Assembly: GCF_003589595.1 (NCBI RefSeq)
Contig: NW_020654748.1
Location: 5,912,338 to 5,976,337, forward strand
Length of the DNA stretch: 64,000 bases
Direction of reading: 5' to 3'
Source of the DNA: Hyposmocoma kahamanoa
Lineage: Eukaryota > Arthropoda > Insecta > Lepidoptera > Cosmopterigidae
The stretch's first letter is position 1. Every line of letters begins with the position of its first letter. Under the pieces are notes generated by a model, which ran no database searches, was not told the origin of the DNA, and saw only the letters and a list, made by a program, of their open reading frames with translations. Position numbers and translations under genes: made by a program. Of the stretch, positions 33,101 through 43,545 are shown piece by piece.

Positions 33101-36100
33101 TACAGCTTTGTGTGTAAGGCTTCTAATATGTAGATTAAGTAGCATTAGGCCACGGTCTGAACCCTGGGAATGGAGTAGTAGAAGGTTTTAAACCCTCTTA
33201 GAGGAGACCTGTTGCTAGCATTGGGACGTATAATAAGTTTTAATTTTGGTTAATGACGCGTCGCGAGTACTAACTAAGCCTTGTTTGTGTTGGCCACCAA
33301 AGTATCAATTTACTGGTGTAACAAAAGTTATATTTTGGGATTGCCTGAAATCATTTCGCCATCTCCTATCTATCATCACGTCATTAGATGTCTGGGGTTC
33401 TACCCTTATGTTGTGGATATACCCAAGATTCGCATGAAGCATTATGTTACCCCAATTATATGGCGAGTGGAATTCAATTTGAATTTTTGTTCCTTGAAAG
33501 CTAGAACTTGGGCTTTTTGAAGAGCAGAGTGATTAGGCACTAAACTAGGTCCTCCAGCATGGACCTCATCGTCGCTTTCCATCAGGTGAGGTGGAGGTCA
33601 ATGCGCACTTATTTTAACCATAATAAAAAATATTAAAGTTTTTTTGACATTGAACAATTTTAGTCAGTTATATATTGTACTTCCTGTACATTTGGTGCAA
33701 CCGCGACCACATCATAAAAATATTTTTATGATAGCACCTTTTGGTATCATATCTTTTGGTTGGTTTTCTATAACTGTCAAAATTTTGGTACAGGAGATCA
33801 CACGCAGTACTCCAGTCGACGTTGCCGCAAAAAGAAGAATACGTTCTCCTTGTCCGTATGACTCCACTACAGCGTAAGCTCTACGATCGCTTTATGAATG
33901 AAGTTGTTCGTTGCACTTCAGTACCGAACCCGCTCAAAGCTTTCGCCATTTGCTGCAAGGTACTATTTTAATTTGCCCCAGTTCCTACTTTAGTAATAAA
34001 TAATATAAATATTAATTAGACAACACCCGTATGTTGCTCAGAACTTAAAGTGAGTAAATAAAACACTTGCTTGTATTATGGGAAATCGGAAACAACGACG
34101 GTATCATAAACACCCAGACCCGCGATAATATAGAAGAATTGTTTTTTTTTACATTGACCCGGTAGGGGATCGAACCCAGGACCTCAGAGATGGTTACACC
34201 AAGAAAACTGGTGCCCAAACCACTCGATCACGGAGGTCGTCAAATAGAGATATAATAATAGTAAATTTAATGAAAATAATGCTGTGAAATTTAACGTGTC
34301 ACATACCCTACCCATACCTCTATGTATCCTTGGTGTAATAAATTCACACGTGATCATACGTCAAAAGTGTAAAGTACTGTGGCGTAGGAAGGCTTGACAC
34401 GCGCTCGTGTCGCGGCGCGGGTGTTCAATTTCCTACCGCTCAGCTGTTTCATAGAGTAACCCAAACGAAGAGTCTGTTAGTATTTGTAAAATGGCACGAC
34501 GCACAGTGGGCCCACATTGATAATTCCTGGACATAGGAATAACTTGTGGAGTATCGAGCTAATTTTTTTTAATATGATTTGATAGATAATAGGATTCCTA
34601 ACAACTTTTATTCCTGTATAATTTCTTGAAAAGTTTATAGTTTTGGAGAAAAAAATAATAATTTTTTTGTTCGGATAAATATACATTTTATTTTTTATCT
34701 CAAAATTTACGAAAATGTAATGTGCGTGGGTTAGTTAACAGTATAGTTTCGATCATTTTCTATGTGGAAAAAAATAATTCGTCTGCATGTACTTGCGGCT
34801 TTGTAAGTAAATTTATGTGGCAAAATTGGTAACTCTTTTGTGTACTTTTTTAACAAAATATATATTTTTATATATTTTTAATAGCTTAGACTAAAGAAAA
34901 ATTAATTTTAGTGTAATTTAGAGAGTTTTATAACAATAACATGAAAGTTAAGTAGAAACTAGTATATTGTGTTAAAAAATAAATAACAAATCTAAAATTT
35001 TGACACCTTTTTATTCGTAAAGCCGCAAGTACCTGCGGATGGATTATTTTTTTCTTGATAGAGAATGATTGAATCTATATTGCAAATAAACCACACACAT
35101 TACATTGTCCTACATTTCGAGATAAAAAATAAAATGTTTATTTCTCCAAACAAAAGAACGAAAAATGTTTTTCTCGGAAACAATCAGCTTTTCAAGAAAT
35201 TACATAAGAATAAAAGTTATCAGGAATGTTATTATTTATCATATGAAAAAAAATCAGCTCCATATTCCTAAAATTGTTCCCATAATTAAGTAATAATTGA
35301 CAATTCTTGGACATAGGAATAACTTGTGGAGTACGGAGCAAATTAAAAAAAATAAATGTTTTTTGTATGGAGAAATATACATTTTATTTTTTATCTCTTA
35401 ATATAGGAAAATGTAATGTGTGTGGTTTATTTACAGTATAGGTCCAATCATTTCTCTATCAAGAAAAATATAAACCATCTGCAGGTACTTGCGGCTTTAC
35501 GAGTAAAAAGGTGTCAAAGTTTTAGATTTCTTGTATTTTGTTGAAAAAGTACATAAAAGAGTTAGCAATTTTGCCGCACCTTTACTTACAAAGTACATTC
35601 AGACGGATTATTTTTTTCTACACAGAAATGATTGGAACCTTACTGTAAGTTACCCACGCATATTACATTTTCGTATATTTTGAGATAAAAAAAAATGTAT
35701 TATATTTTTCCATACAAAAAAAAAATCTTCGAAACTATCAACTTTTCAAGAAATTATACAAGAATAAAAGTTGTTAGGAATGTTATTATCTATCACATAA
35801 AAAAAATTGCTCGGTACTCCACAAGTTATTCCTATGTCCAAGTATTATCAATTTGGGCCCACTGGACGTTTTTTGTCTTATGTTTAGGGGCAATTTTTAC
35901 GTATTCGGATCACACATTAGCTACTCGTTTGCTTCTTTAAATATTTATCTCGTTCAACCTGTCACGCTGTATATAATAAATAGTTGCAAGTATAAAAAGG
36001 GTAGTTTCATCCGAGCTAATAGCTGTCACTAAATTATGAAAGCAATCTGTATTCTTTACAAATTAAATGGTCAAGAAATATTTGAATGAATGTACGAATA

Positions 36101-39100
36101 GTGGTATTTCATGCTCATTTTTTTTCGCTTTTCTATTATAAGCCTTATATAAATTTCAGATATGGAATCATCCGGACGTTCTTTATAACTTTTTGAAGAA
36201 GCGCAGTGAAGCCAATGCAGCGATCGAAGAAGACTTGGACTTGGAAGAGTTGAGGGGTGTTACTAAGGCCGGCCGCGCTAGGGCGAACAAGGCGCAACCA
36301 CGAAGGGGTGCAGCTAAACCTCGGGTATATTATTTACCATAAATTACTCAATATAATATTGTTATAGTCTTGTCTTTTTTGAGTATGGTATAAAATAGCA
36401 ATTCATTGCGCAAAAGTGTTGCCTGCTTACAGACAGTTACTGATTGTATTCGATAAAATATTTATTATTAAATATTAATTATTATGCAATAAATAGCCGA
36501 TTATGTTTAGAATCATCGTAGGCCCATTAATCGTCCAACTGCTGGGCACAGGTTCATTTGAATTGTTGTTTTTTGTAAGTTCATGCGTACATACATACAA
36601 TGTGTTTAGAACTATATTAAAAATACATACTTTAGTTTTTCATTTTAATTCAACATAGATAATCAAACCGGCCTGTTCTTGTTAAAATGTATATGAATAA
36701 TAATTGATATTACTAGTAGGTCAACTATCAAAATAAAGATGAACAAGGCAAAAACGCAATTAGTAGACATTGGCAAAATTTTACGCCCTTTCGCAATCTA
36801 TCGACAACAACTACGTGACTTTTTATTTTATGAAAACTGGCAACCGTGCAAATCTCATTTTGCTCCGTCTTCAAAAAAGACGGACTATACAATAATATTG
36901 TACAGGGAAGTACTGCCACCTTATCTATTCTGCTGCCAAACAGTAATGTCAGCATTACTGCGTATCAGTTTTGAAGGGTAAGGGCGCTGGTTAAATTACA
37001 GGCACATGCAACTTGTCAACGCAGGGTGACGAACGCAGTGGCAGTGCCTCAGATTTTTGTGATTTAAAGCTCTGAGTGGCACCGCAACTGTTTTGGACAA
37101 GCGTGTCTCTTACCACCAGGCACACTACTTGTTCATCCTGTGACTTGGTATTATAAAAAAATTGTATTATTTTTAAAATGTCAAGTGCTGACAAATCCTC
37201 GAAAAGTGTATTAATTTTGATTGCATTGTAATACCAATACAATTAATATGGAATTATTGAACATTAACAATTACCTCGTAAAGATATAATTCATTAAAAA
37301 GTTCTAATGGTTGTCTTAGACTTATTTTTTATTGTTTCCTAGGGCGCGCCGAAGAAGCCAGCCGCTACTATTCCGCCTAATACCACCACTGGTTCAGGAA
37401 ATTCTCGCCAAGATCCTGCCTACGGAAACGCGCCGTACCCACCGAATGCACAATACGGTCACTCTTCAAATTATCCACCCTACCCTAATTACCAGCAGCC
37501 TCCAGGTTACTATCCTCCTAATCAAGGCTACAATCAAAACTATGACCCAAACTACTATCAACAACAAACGTCCTACGGAAACAATTATCCAAATCAATAT
37601 CCACAAAATAATTCAGAGTGGAACCAAGGATATAATCAGAATAATTGGAGTAATACACAAGGTAACTATTACGGCAATTCGGGGTACTACAATAATTCAC
37701 AATACGCAAACGGGTCGCCATCGCAGGGACCAGGTCCTTCACAAGAGTACAGAGGCAACCCTCCTGCTGAGTATAACAGCTCTCAGCCGTTTCCGCCACA
37801 ATACAACGCTCCAGCTAATGATACTGCTTATGCTAATAACGCGATGCAGCCGTATTCCAGCACTCAGAATAATTTTGCCAACCAAGAAAGGCCCCCATAT
37901 CAAGGTTCCTATCAAAATCCGCCAAGCTATTCAGAGTACAACGCAAATGCTACTCCTGCTCCATCTTATCCTAGCAACCAGCCATCGCAGCAATATCCTA
38001 ATCAATCATATGCTCCTCCATATGATAATAATGCTTCGTACGGCCCCAATCCAAATCCAGGCACTACCTTTAACAATAATCCTCCTGCAAGCAGCTCTCC
38101 ATATGGGTCTAATCCTCCAACAGCAAGCACTTCATATGGACCTAATCCTCCGCCAACGAATCCACCGTATGGGAGCACTTCACAGCCACCCTATAATCAA
38201 TACCAAAATTACCCACCGAACTACCCGGGATACCCGAATAACATGCCGCCTAATCAATCTCCTGGTGACAATATGTCAGCTGGCCAGTCAAATCAACAAC
38301 CGTTGAAAACGGAACCTGTTGATCCGAACTATCCAGCAATTGAAATAAAGTCTGAACCTTGCGCAACGCCTAACACTGCACCGCCGTATAGTAATTCTGG
38401 ATATAACTATAATCAGCAAAATACTTCCGCTTATCCCAATCAGCCTCAAAGCAGCGGTAATATTAATTACCCTAATCAATACCCAGCGGGTACATATCCG
38501 TCGAACATTCCTCCTCATCTCGAGACGAAGCCACCACTTGACAGCGCCGGCTCTGGTAGCCCTGTAACCGCATGGCCTATGACAGAAACTCTCAAAACTG
38601 AGGTCTCCAAACTTAAGGCTGAAGAGAAAATGGAAGTAAAATCTGAGTCTGACGGCGAAGTTAAAATCGAAGATTTGGATACAAAGAAAATTATCAAAAA
38701 TAAGGATGACTTGAAACCAGAAGTTTCCATGACTAAACTGAATGAACAAAAGATGGAGGATGTCAAAGATTGTATGGAGAAGAAATGCGGTAATGAGTAT
38801 AAAACAAAAAGTAATGAGTCTGAGTCAGAAGAAGAGATTCCTAAACGAGGTCGACCACGGGGACGGCCGCCTAAAGATGGCAAGACCAAAGAGAAGTCAA
38901 AAGCTAAGAGTAAACCGAAACCTCGAGGCAGGAAAGATAGGAAAACTTCCAAAGACAAGAATAATGACGATAAAAATGACTCTGATTCTGAAGAGAGCGA
39001 AAAAGAGGAGAAACCTAATCGAGAGGAAGAACTAGCGCTCGCTAAGAAAGCGGAAGAAATGACTTACGATTGGGCAACTGAATTATTAAAAGACTATGTA

Positions 39101-42100
39101 CCCGGCATTATAGAAAATTCCGCTAAAATGGAATTGTTCTTTTACATTTTGAATGAAAGCATTAAACTTGGAGACAGATTACTGCTTTTTAGTCAGAGCT
39201 TGTTTACTTTGAATCTCATCGAAGATTTTTTGGAAAAGAACTATATCCCGGGTACGAATTGTCTATGGGAGAGGAATACTAATTACTATCGTGAGTATTT
39301 TTACTATAAAAGTTTTGAAACGACTAATATTTTTTATTACTAATTATGATAAAAACACGAAAATTTATTTCAGGACTGGATGGATCAACACACGCGTTGG
39401 AACGTGAGAAATTAATAAATGAATTCAATGCGAATCCTAATATTTATTTGTTTCTGGTGTCGACTCGAGCAGGCTCTCTGGGTATAAACCTCGTTGGTGC
39501 CAACAGAGTGATTGTGTTTGACGCAAGCTGGAACCCTTGTCACGATACGCAGGCCGTGTGTCGAGTTTATCGGTAAGCTTCTTGATTATGTGATTTTATT
39601 ATGTTCATATGTTCTTGTTTACAATGATCAATCAAAACCAACAAATTAACAAACTGTTTACTGGGTTATATGTTGGACATTTAAAATCTGAATACCAGCG
39701 TTTTGCTAAGGCTTCAACCTTTTTACGTACGCAATTATTTTGTCGTCCGCTAACCAAAACGGCTATGTCGCCAAATAATTTTTAGAGATATCGAAAAAAT
39801 TTTAGAATATTGAAATTATTTAATAACATTTTAGCTATGCATAATTACGGTAACTTTCAATATGTTGGAGACGTTAACTTACTTTACCCGTTTTTAAATA
39901 GAGAATTTTGAGCTCTACGTTATGCTGTTTGAAACTTATGTTTGACCACTTGTCACTTAGCCACGTTTTGGTTAGTGGTTCTCTAACCGGTTAACTTATT
40001 GATCTAAACATTGCTGTTTAAAATAGTAAAATGGAACGGAACTTATGATAATGACACTACACTGATTATGTGTGAGTATTAGGATCCTCGCCATATTGCG
40101 GAGTTTTTAAAGGAACTAATTTCTTCTACCGACAACAAACATTGATGTCAAAAATCGCTACTAGCGCCACAATTTCGGTGTACAATGTAACTTGCGAGTC
40201 TTTACTATTAGACAGCAGTATAACTTAAATATTTGTATTACCTTTAGATATGGTCAAAAGAAGGCATGCTTCGTGTATCGTTTCGTAATGGACTGCTGCC
40301 TCGAGAAGAAGATCTATGATCGGCAGATCAATAAACAAGGCATGGCTGACCGGGTCGTCGACGAGTGCAACCCTGACGCTGTGCTCTCGATGAAGGAGAT
40401 CACTAATCTCTGCTTTGATAATGATGAAAAGGTAGGAATGCCATTATATGTAATATATTACCTATTAGGACCTAATGGAATATTTTACATGTAATATTTT
40501 AAATCAGGATTTAAAATTGTGTGACCAAGCCTTTCTCATCCGCTCTGATACTTTGTCTATAAATCCGTGGTAAATTTTATTTTTGTTTAATTGAACAAAC
40601 GAATGTTAAAATATTACCGTTAATAAAGCTAATCGCAGAGTTTAAAAGCGTCCTTCTGTTACTTTTCAGGAAACCGAACCAAAGGACCTATCGGAGCACA
40701 AGGACAGATACATTGACGTATTGATGCAAGGGATCCTCACGCAACATGGGACGCTGTTGACCAAAGAGCCGTTCCAACACGAGTCGCTGTTGGTCGATAG
40801 GAAAGAGAAGAAGTTGTCTAGTGCCGAGAAAAGACTTGCACAGAGAGGGTAGGTTTCTTATGACGATTAGTAACGAATTTTTCCGGGCATCTCTGTTACT
40901 CTTTTCTTCGATACGGAGGGTTCGGAGTCGTCTATGCAATAGATGCAATTTTCAATCCGTCTGAAACAATGCAATTTAACAGGAAATATTCACCAATAGG
41001 CAACCATGGAACGGGCAATAAATCATTTTTGTGAATGTAGACGATAACATTGTTTGTTAAAGTCACATAAAACGTACTGTGAGTATACACATTTCAGTAT
41101 GTTGTGCTTCTCCTCAGATACGAACTGGAGAAGAAAGCAGCATCAGCACCAAAACCGACTACAGCGTACCGTACAGTTCGCGCCGCAGACGGTAGCCTAG
41201 TTCAGCGGCCTGTAGCCTCCGTGCGTCCCATGCAACACGGGGCGCGATGGATACCTGCTGACGTGTGGCGCCGACAGGGCATGACTGCACAGGAAATGAC
41301 ATTGCCACTTGGTAAGACAACATAAAGAACAATAAGAACGTCGTCTTATAACAAGCGTTACATATCGACGTATGTGTAATAAAAATATTTAAAAACTACG
41401 TATTTTTATTTAATAAATCAGGTGCTATGTAAATGACGCAAACAATTTTTTTGTCACCTTTAAAGTCAATGTAAAGTTGTCAAAATTGAGATAGTACTGG
41501 TTGCCAGTTCACAGTCGATATGGAACACTTCTCACATCTTTATAGACGTAAATAAAATGAGACAGAATTAAATGTTTTCTCCGCTTACAGATGTTGTAAT
41601 ACCAACCAATTCTGCGGAGAAGACCAATATCGTATTGAAGGCAGGTCAACGAGTCATGGTACTCAAATCTCCCAAAGGAATATACATGCAGCTGGAGTCT
41701 GGAAAGATTATCGCCATCAAGACTTCATTCAAGGGCTTAGCTGGCAAGGGGGAAAATAAAGATAGTCCCGTAGGCAAGAAAGGTACGTGTTCTAATTACG
41801 TTCAGGAAAATTAAATAGTAACAAAAATGTCATGATCATGCTCTTCACTGGTAAAATTCTTGCTCTCTTTATTCCAGTTCTAGGTAACCGTCCTTCAGCA
41901 GCTAATATTCCCGGATCTTTGAAGAACAACTCTGCAATTACAATAACATCTAAGACCGCACCGCGACCAGGATTCCAAAGGGTGTTAACTAGACCAGCGA
42001 TGATAGGACAAAACAAGATGAGACCAATGCTTCCGGGTCAAAAAATGTCTGAAATACGTAATCGTTTGGGAGAAATGAGATCTTATTCCAGTATGCGACC

Positions 42101-43545
42101 TAGGATTCATGGACCTCCAGGAAAATTGCTGCGGCCAAATTTACCGGGATCTGTCAGTATAACTAAAATTACTAAGAAGACTGAAGATAAAAATCATGCG
42201 AAGAGGATGGATTTGGAAGATGATGAACCCCAATTACTTGACAGTGATGACGAGGACGCAAGTAAAAATAGACCGTCTAATGGGCAACCGAACTTAATTG
42301 AAAATTACAAAGATGACAGTAATTCTCAAGAAACAAAGTCTTCCATGAGCACAGATATAAGTAAAAATGTGAATAAACAATCTATAGAGTCCGCAGCTCT
42401 GGTCCTTACAACTGATGAGAAGCTGCCATCGGAAGAAGCTTTAGATAATAAGAGTAAAGAAGCAAATTCTTCAGACATACCATCCAGACTGAGAAATAAA
42501 TTGCAAGCATCAAATTCTGATAATGCAACAGAAAGACATCCTTATGACAATGATATCATGAGTAGAGTGCAAACAAATGAACAGGATTTTGGTTTAAGAA
42601 AGCAATTCCTTGACAACGATCCTGTTCAACAAAGCGAAAAGAAAATAAATCTGTTAAAGAATTACAGGCATCAACGTCCTGGTGCTCGACAACCGACTGA
42701 GTCAAGTTTGAGTCAATTAGAAAGAACGACGATTGCATTGAACAAAGAAGGTTTGCCGGATTTTCGCAAGAATTTAGATGACATCACGCAGTCCTATTCG
42801 CCTGGGCCTGACGAAAAACCTGGAGCTAAATCAAAGAAGAAAAAGTCGCCAAATAAAGCCGAAACATCTGAATCTCCAAACGCGATGAATCAAAATGATA
42901 GGCCGGCTCCTAATCCGATCATGACACATAGCGTATCTAGTCTTTTAGGCAGTGGAAGTAAAATGATTGATAAATCTTCTTCACACAATACAGCTCCGGT
43001 TGCTCCAGTTGGATCAAGTCCAGTTCACAGGGCCATGAGTACGAGTATGCCTCATGACCTGAGTGCAATGTCTCGTCCTCCGGGTCACATGGGTCTAAGT
43101 AAGCCACAACCGATGGTTCCACACGTTATGGGCACTCCTGTACCTGAGATAGGGAAACCGCTGGCACCTAGTGCCTCAAATACAATTCCAATGAACCCCT
43201 TGGCTCCCGGTCAAGCCTACCCTGCCGCTAACCCGTCATTGGAAGCAGGTTACGGTCAATATACAGGTGAGAAATATTTAACGTTGACTTGTAGGTGAAT
43301 CACTGCATATTCAACAATGATAAATGAATGAAACATTTGCTTGTACAGGATACGGGATGGGCTACGGAGCGTACCCGAACGCGCCGTCGTACTACGGGGG
43401 CTACGGCGGCGCGTACTACCCGCCGTACGGCGCACCCCCCGCGCCCGCCTCCTTCCCCGCCGCGGCGCCCGCGCCCGCGCCCGCGCCCACGCCCGCGCCC
43501 GCGCCCGCGCCCGAAGGCTACTTGCCTCCCAACCCGCAGTGGTAA
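20529..43545 (+). CDS. RAD54L2: ARIP4/RAD54L2-like SNF2 chromatin remodelling ATPase (2,434 aa)
   Basis: This is a nuclear SNF2-family helicase-like ATPase related to ATRX; mammalian ARIP4 is a DNA-dependent ATPase and nuclear-receptor cofactor. Exons: 20529-21332, 22605-22754, 23196-23302, 23600-23756, 23975-24107, 25802-25932, 26530-26733, 27258-27401, 29368-29541, 30521-30665, 31401-31535, 32885-33092, 33794-33959, 36160-36324, 37343-39290, 39374-39572, 40248-40431, 40670-40848, 41118-41311, 41591-41782, 41878-43266 and 43349-43545. They sum to 7,305 nt with no phase break. Residues 1-440 are acidic and Ser-rich; IIKPHQ is near 490, Walker A GLGKT at 527-531, DEGH at 733-736, RLDGST at 1591-1596, [11 protein letters not shown] at about 1620, and [13 protein letters not shown] at about 1650. 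The DVVIPTN domain near 1843 and DEGH with HSMGLGKT separate ARIP4 from RAD54 and ATRX. Human ARIP4 is 1,467 residues; the excess is the lobe insertion plus a long C-terminus. Confidence 0.93.
24389..24437 (+). other. Candidate alternative 49-nt exon of the ARIP4-like gene
   Basis: A good acceptor (aaattcag) and donor (gtaggt) bound a 49-nt segment that continues exon 5 as [17 protein letters not shown]. Its length is not a multiple of three. Joining it to the next exon at 25802 shifts the frame and meets TGA within a few codons, whereas exon 5 joined directly to 25802 restores frame as GLHVNDAY. It is either a chance match, a poison exon, or needs a partner exon not found. Confidence 0.35.
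24990..25740. mobile_element. Nested inverted repeats in an ARIP4-like intron
   Basis: The outer pair is 'cgcacctttagaataaaagtgacctaatt' at about 25004 and its near-inverse at about 25705-25735. The inner pair (about 25095-25175 and 25325-25415) shares 'tacaggggagcgtttt', 'atcgtatgtcgaa' and 'ctgaattcact' in inverted order over about 80 bases. No frame is present. It looks like one foldback element with long imperfect arms, or two nested ones. Confidence 0.6.
26755..26945. repeat. Palindromic GC-rich cluster of gcatcgat motifs
   Basis: Over 190 bp, variants of 'cgcgcgattgcatcgata' and its inverse 'tatcgatgcagtcgcgcg' occur repeatedly in an intron between two helicase exons. CpG content is high against an AT-rich background. 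Open frames here on both strands are symmetry artefacts. Confidence 0.6.
27609..27812 (-). mobile_element. tRNA-derived SINE (family A) in ARIP4-like intron
   Basis: On the minus strand it has a tRNA-like head with A box region (tggccgaacggtta), B box ggttcgaatcc, then the 'atttatttctctcgtgagttt' body and 'gaggctatgttgagtgt', ending in a tta-rich tail. This is the best preserved head of the family in the window. Confidence 0.8.
28410..28725 (+). mobile_element. tRNA-derived SINE (family C)
   Basis: The tRNA-like head 'gtagcataatggtttgacc' and B box 'gggtttgaatcc' are followed by the body 'ttcacgacactcggaaaaac', 'cccgcattgggccagcgtgg' and 'ggactatggcctaaaccct', ending at 'atgggttgatggtgatga'. 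This body is widespread in lepidopteran genomes (from memory). Confidence 0.75.
28966..29172 (-). mobile_element. tRNA-derived SINE (family A)
   Basis: This is an inverted family A copy: 'agccccgcactagggaaacc' at the left and a tRNA head ending 'gaccacggaggcag' at the right. It is more diverged in the B box than the copy at 27609. It lies 200 bp upstream of the 29368 exon. Confidence 0.75.
29770..29885 (-). mobile_element. tRNA-like SINE head (family D)
   Basis: On the minus strand it reads a tRNA-like head with B box 'aagttcgagtcccgtcgga' followed by 'aggattttttcttagtgctcg'. The plus-strand relative at 32440-32515 keeps 'cagttcgaatccggctggat' and 'tttttctaagtgttcgatc'. Confidence 0.5.
31616..31826 (-). 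mobile_element. tRNA-derived SINE (family A)
   Basis: Inverted copy with 'cagccccgcactagggaaac', body, and head 'gtaactgttcagccacgga'. It lies 80 bp after the donor of the DEGH-box exon of the ARIP4-like gene, antisense to it. Confidence 0.75.
32440..32515 (+). mobile_element. tRNA-like SINE fragment (family D)
   Basis: It carries the B-box-like 'cagttcgaatccggctgg' and 'ctaagtgttcgatctttg' tail, related to the inverted copy at 29770. Confidence 0.5.
34086..34250 (-). mobile_element. tRNA-derived SINE (family B) antisense in ARIP4-like intron
   Basis: On the minus strand the head reads 'gacctccgtgatcgagtggt' and the B box 'gggttcgatcccc', then 'gggtctgggtgtttatgatacc'. It is the inverse of the family at 17284 and 58940. 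Confidence 0.65.
34504..35864. mobile_element. 1.36-kb element with two levels of inverted repeats
   Basis: Both outer ends begin CAGTGGGCCCA when read inward, followed by 'ttgataat.cttggacatagg' and 'aataacttgtggagta'. The same 300-bp unit appears four times in alternating orientation (about 34504-34870, 34975-35290 inverted, 35300-35530, 35570-35864 inverted), each carrying 'tacattttattttttatctc' or its inverse. No frame is present and no target duplication was convincing. It resembles a tandem of two foldback transposons. It lies in the intron before the 36160 exon. Confidence 0.7.
36895..37155 (+). repeat. A-tailed retroposon family E copy in ARIP4-like intron
   Basis: It reads 'gggaagtactgccaccttatct', 'tacaggcacatgcaacttgtc', 'gatttaaagctctgagtggcac' and ends 'cttgttcatcctgtgacttggtattataaaaaaatt'. 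The terminal A-run supports a retroposed origin. It is 190 bp upstream of the large 37343 exon. Confidence 0.7.
37343..39290 (+). CDS. RAD54L2: ARIP4-like gene: giant exon with low-complexity lobe insertion
   Basis: This single 1,948-nt exon encodes residues 942-1590. It opens [12 protein letters not shown], then about 360 residues dominated by Tyr, Asn, Pro, Gln, Ser and Gly (repeats such as YGSNPP, YGPNPP, NQYPAG), a prion-like composition. A Lys/Glu stretch follows with seven psi-Lys-x-Glu sites (LKTE, IKSE, LKTE, LKAE, VKSE, VKIE, LKPE), then AT-hook-like [14 protein letters not shown] at about 1442-1455, and another charged run. From [11 protein letters not shown] (about 1515) it enters helicase lobe 2, with [16 protein letters not shown]. 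In human ARIP4 the same interval is roughly 70 residues. Long frames in other registers here are shadows of biased composition. Confidence 0.88.
39374..43545 (+). CDS. RAD54L2: ARIP4-like gene: helicase lobe 2 end and C-terminal region
   Basis: Exons 39374-39572 and 40248-40431 complete the helicase C-lobe ([48 protein letters not shown]). The 40670 and 41118 exons follow with [18 protein letters not shown] and an Arg-rich [12 protein letters not shown] segment shared with ARIP4. The 41591 exon encodes DVVIPTN...[17 protein letters not shown], the conserved ARIP4 C-terminal module. The 41878 exon (463 residues) is Pro/Ser/Asn/Lys-rich and looks disordered. The last exon is GC-rich and encodes [10 protein letters not shown] followed by Ala-Pro repeats and NPQW at the C-terminus. 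Confidence 0.9.
43453..43512 (+). repeat. GC-rich (gcgccc)n coding repeat
   Basis: About nine near-perfect gcgccc hexamers encode an Ala-Pro run ([13 protein letters not shown]) in the last ARIP4-like exon. It is by far the most GC-rich stretch in the window and a likely site of length polymorphism. Confidence 0.85.

Noticed and set aside
37332..38306. 324-codon plus-strand frame
   Set aside because: It is an alternative register of the large ARIP4-like exon; its Ile/Thr/His-rich composition is a shadow of the Tyr/Asn/Pro codons of the true frame.
38288..38958. Minus-strand frames of 147-153 codons
   Set aside because: Antisense shadows of the same exon, without similarity to known proteins.
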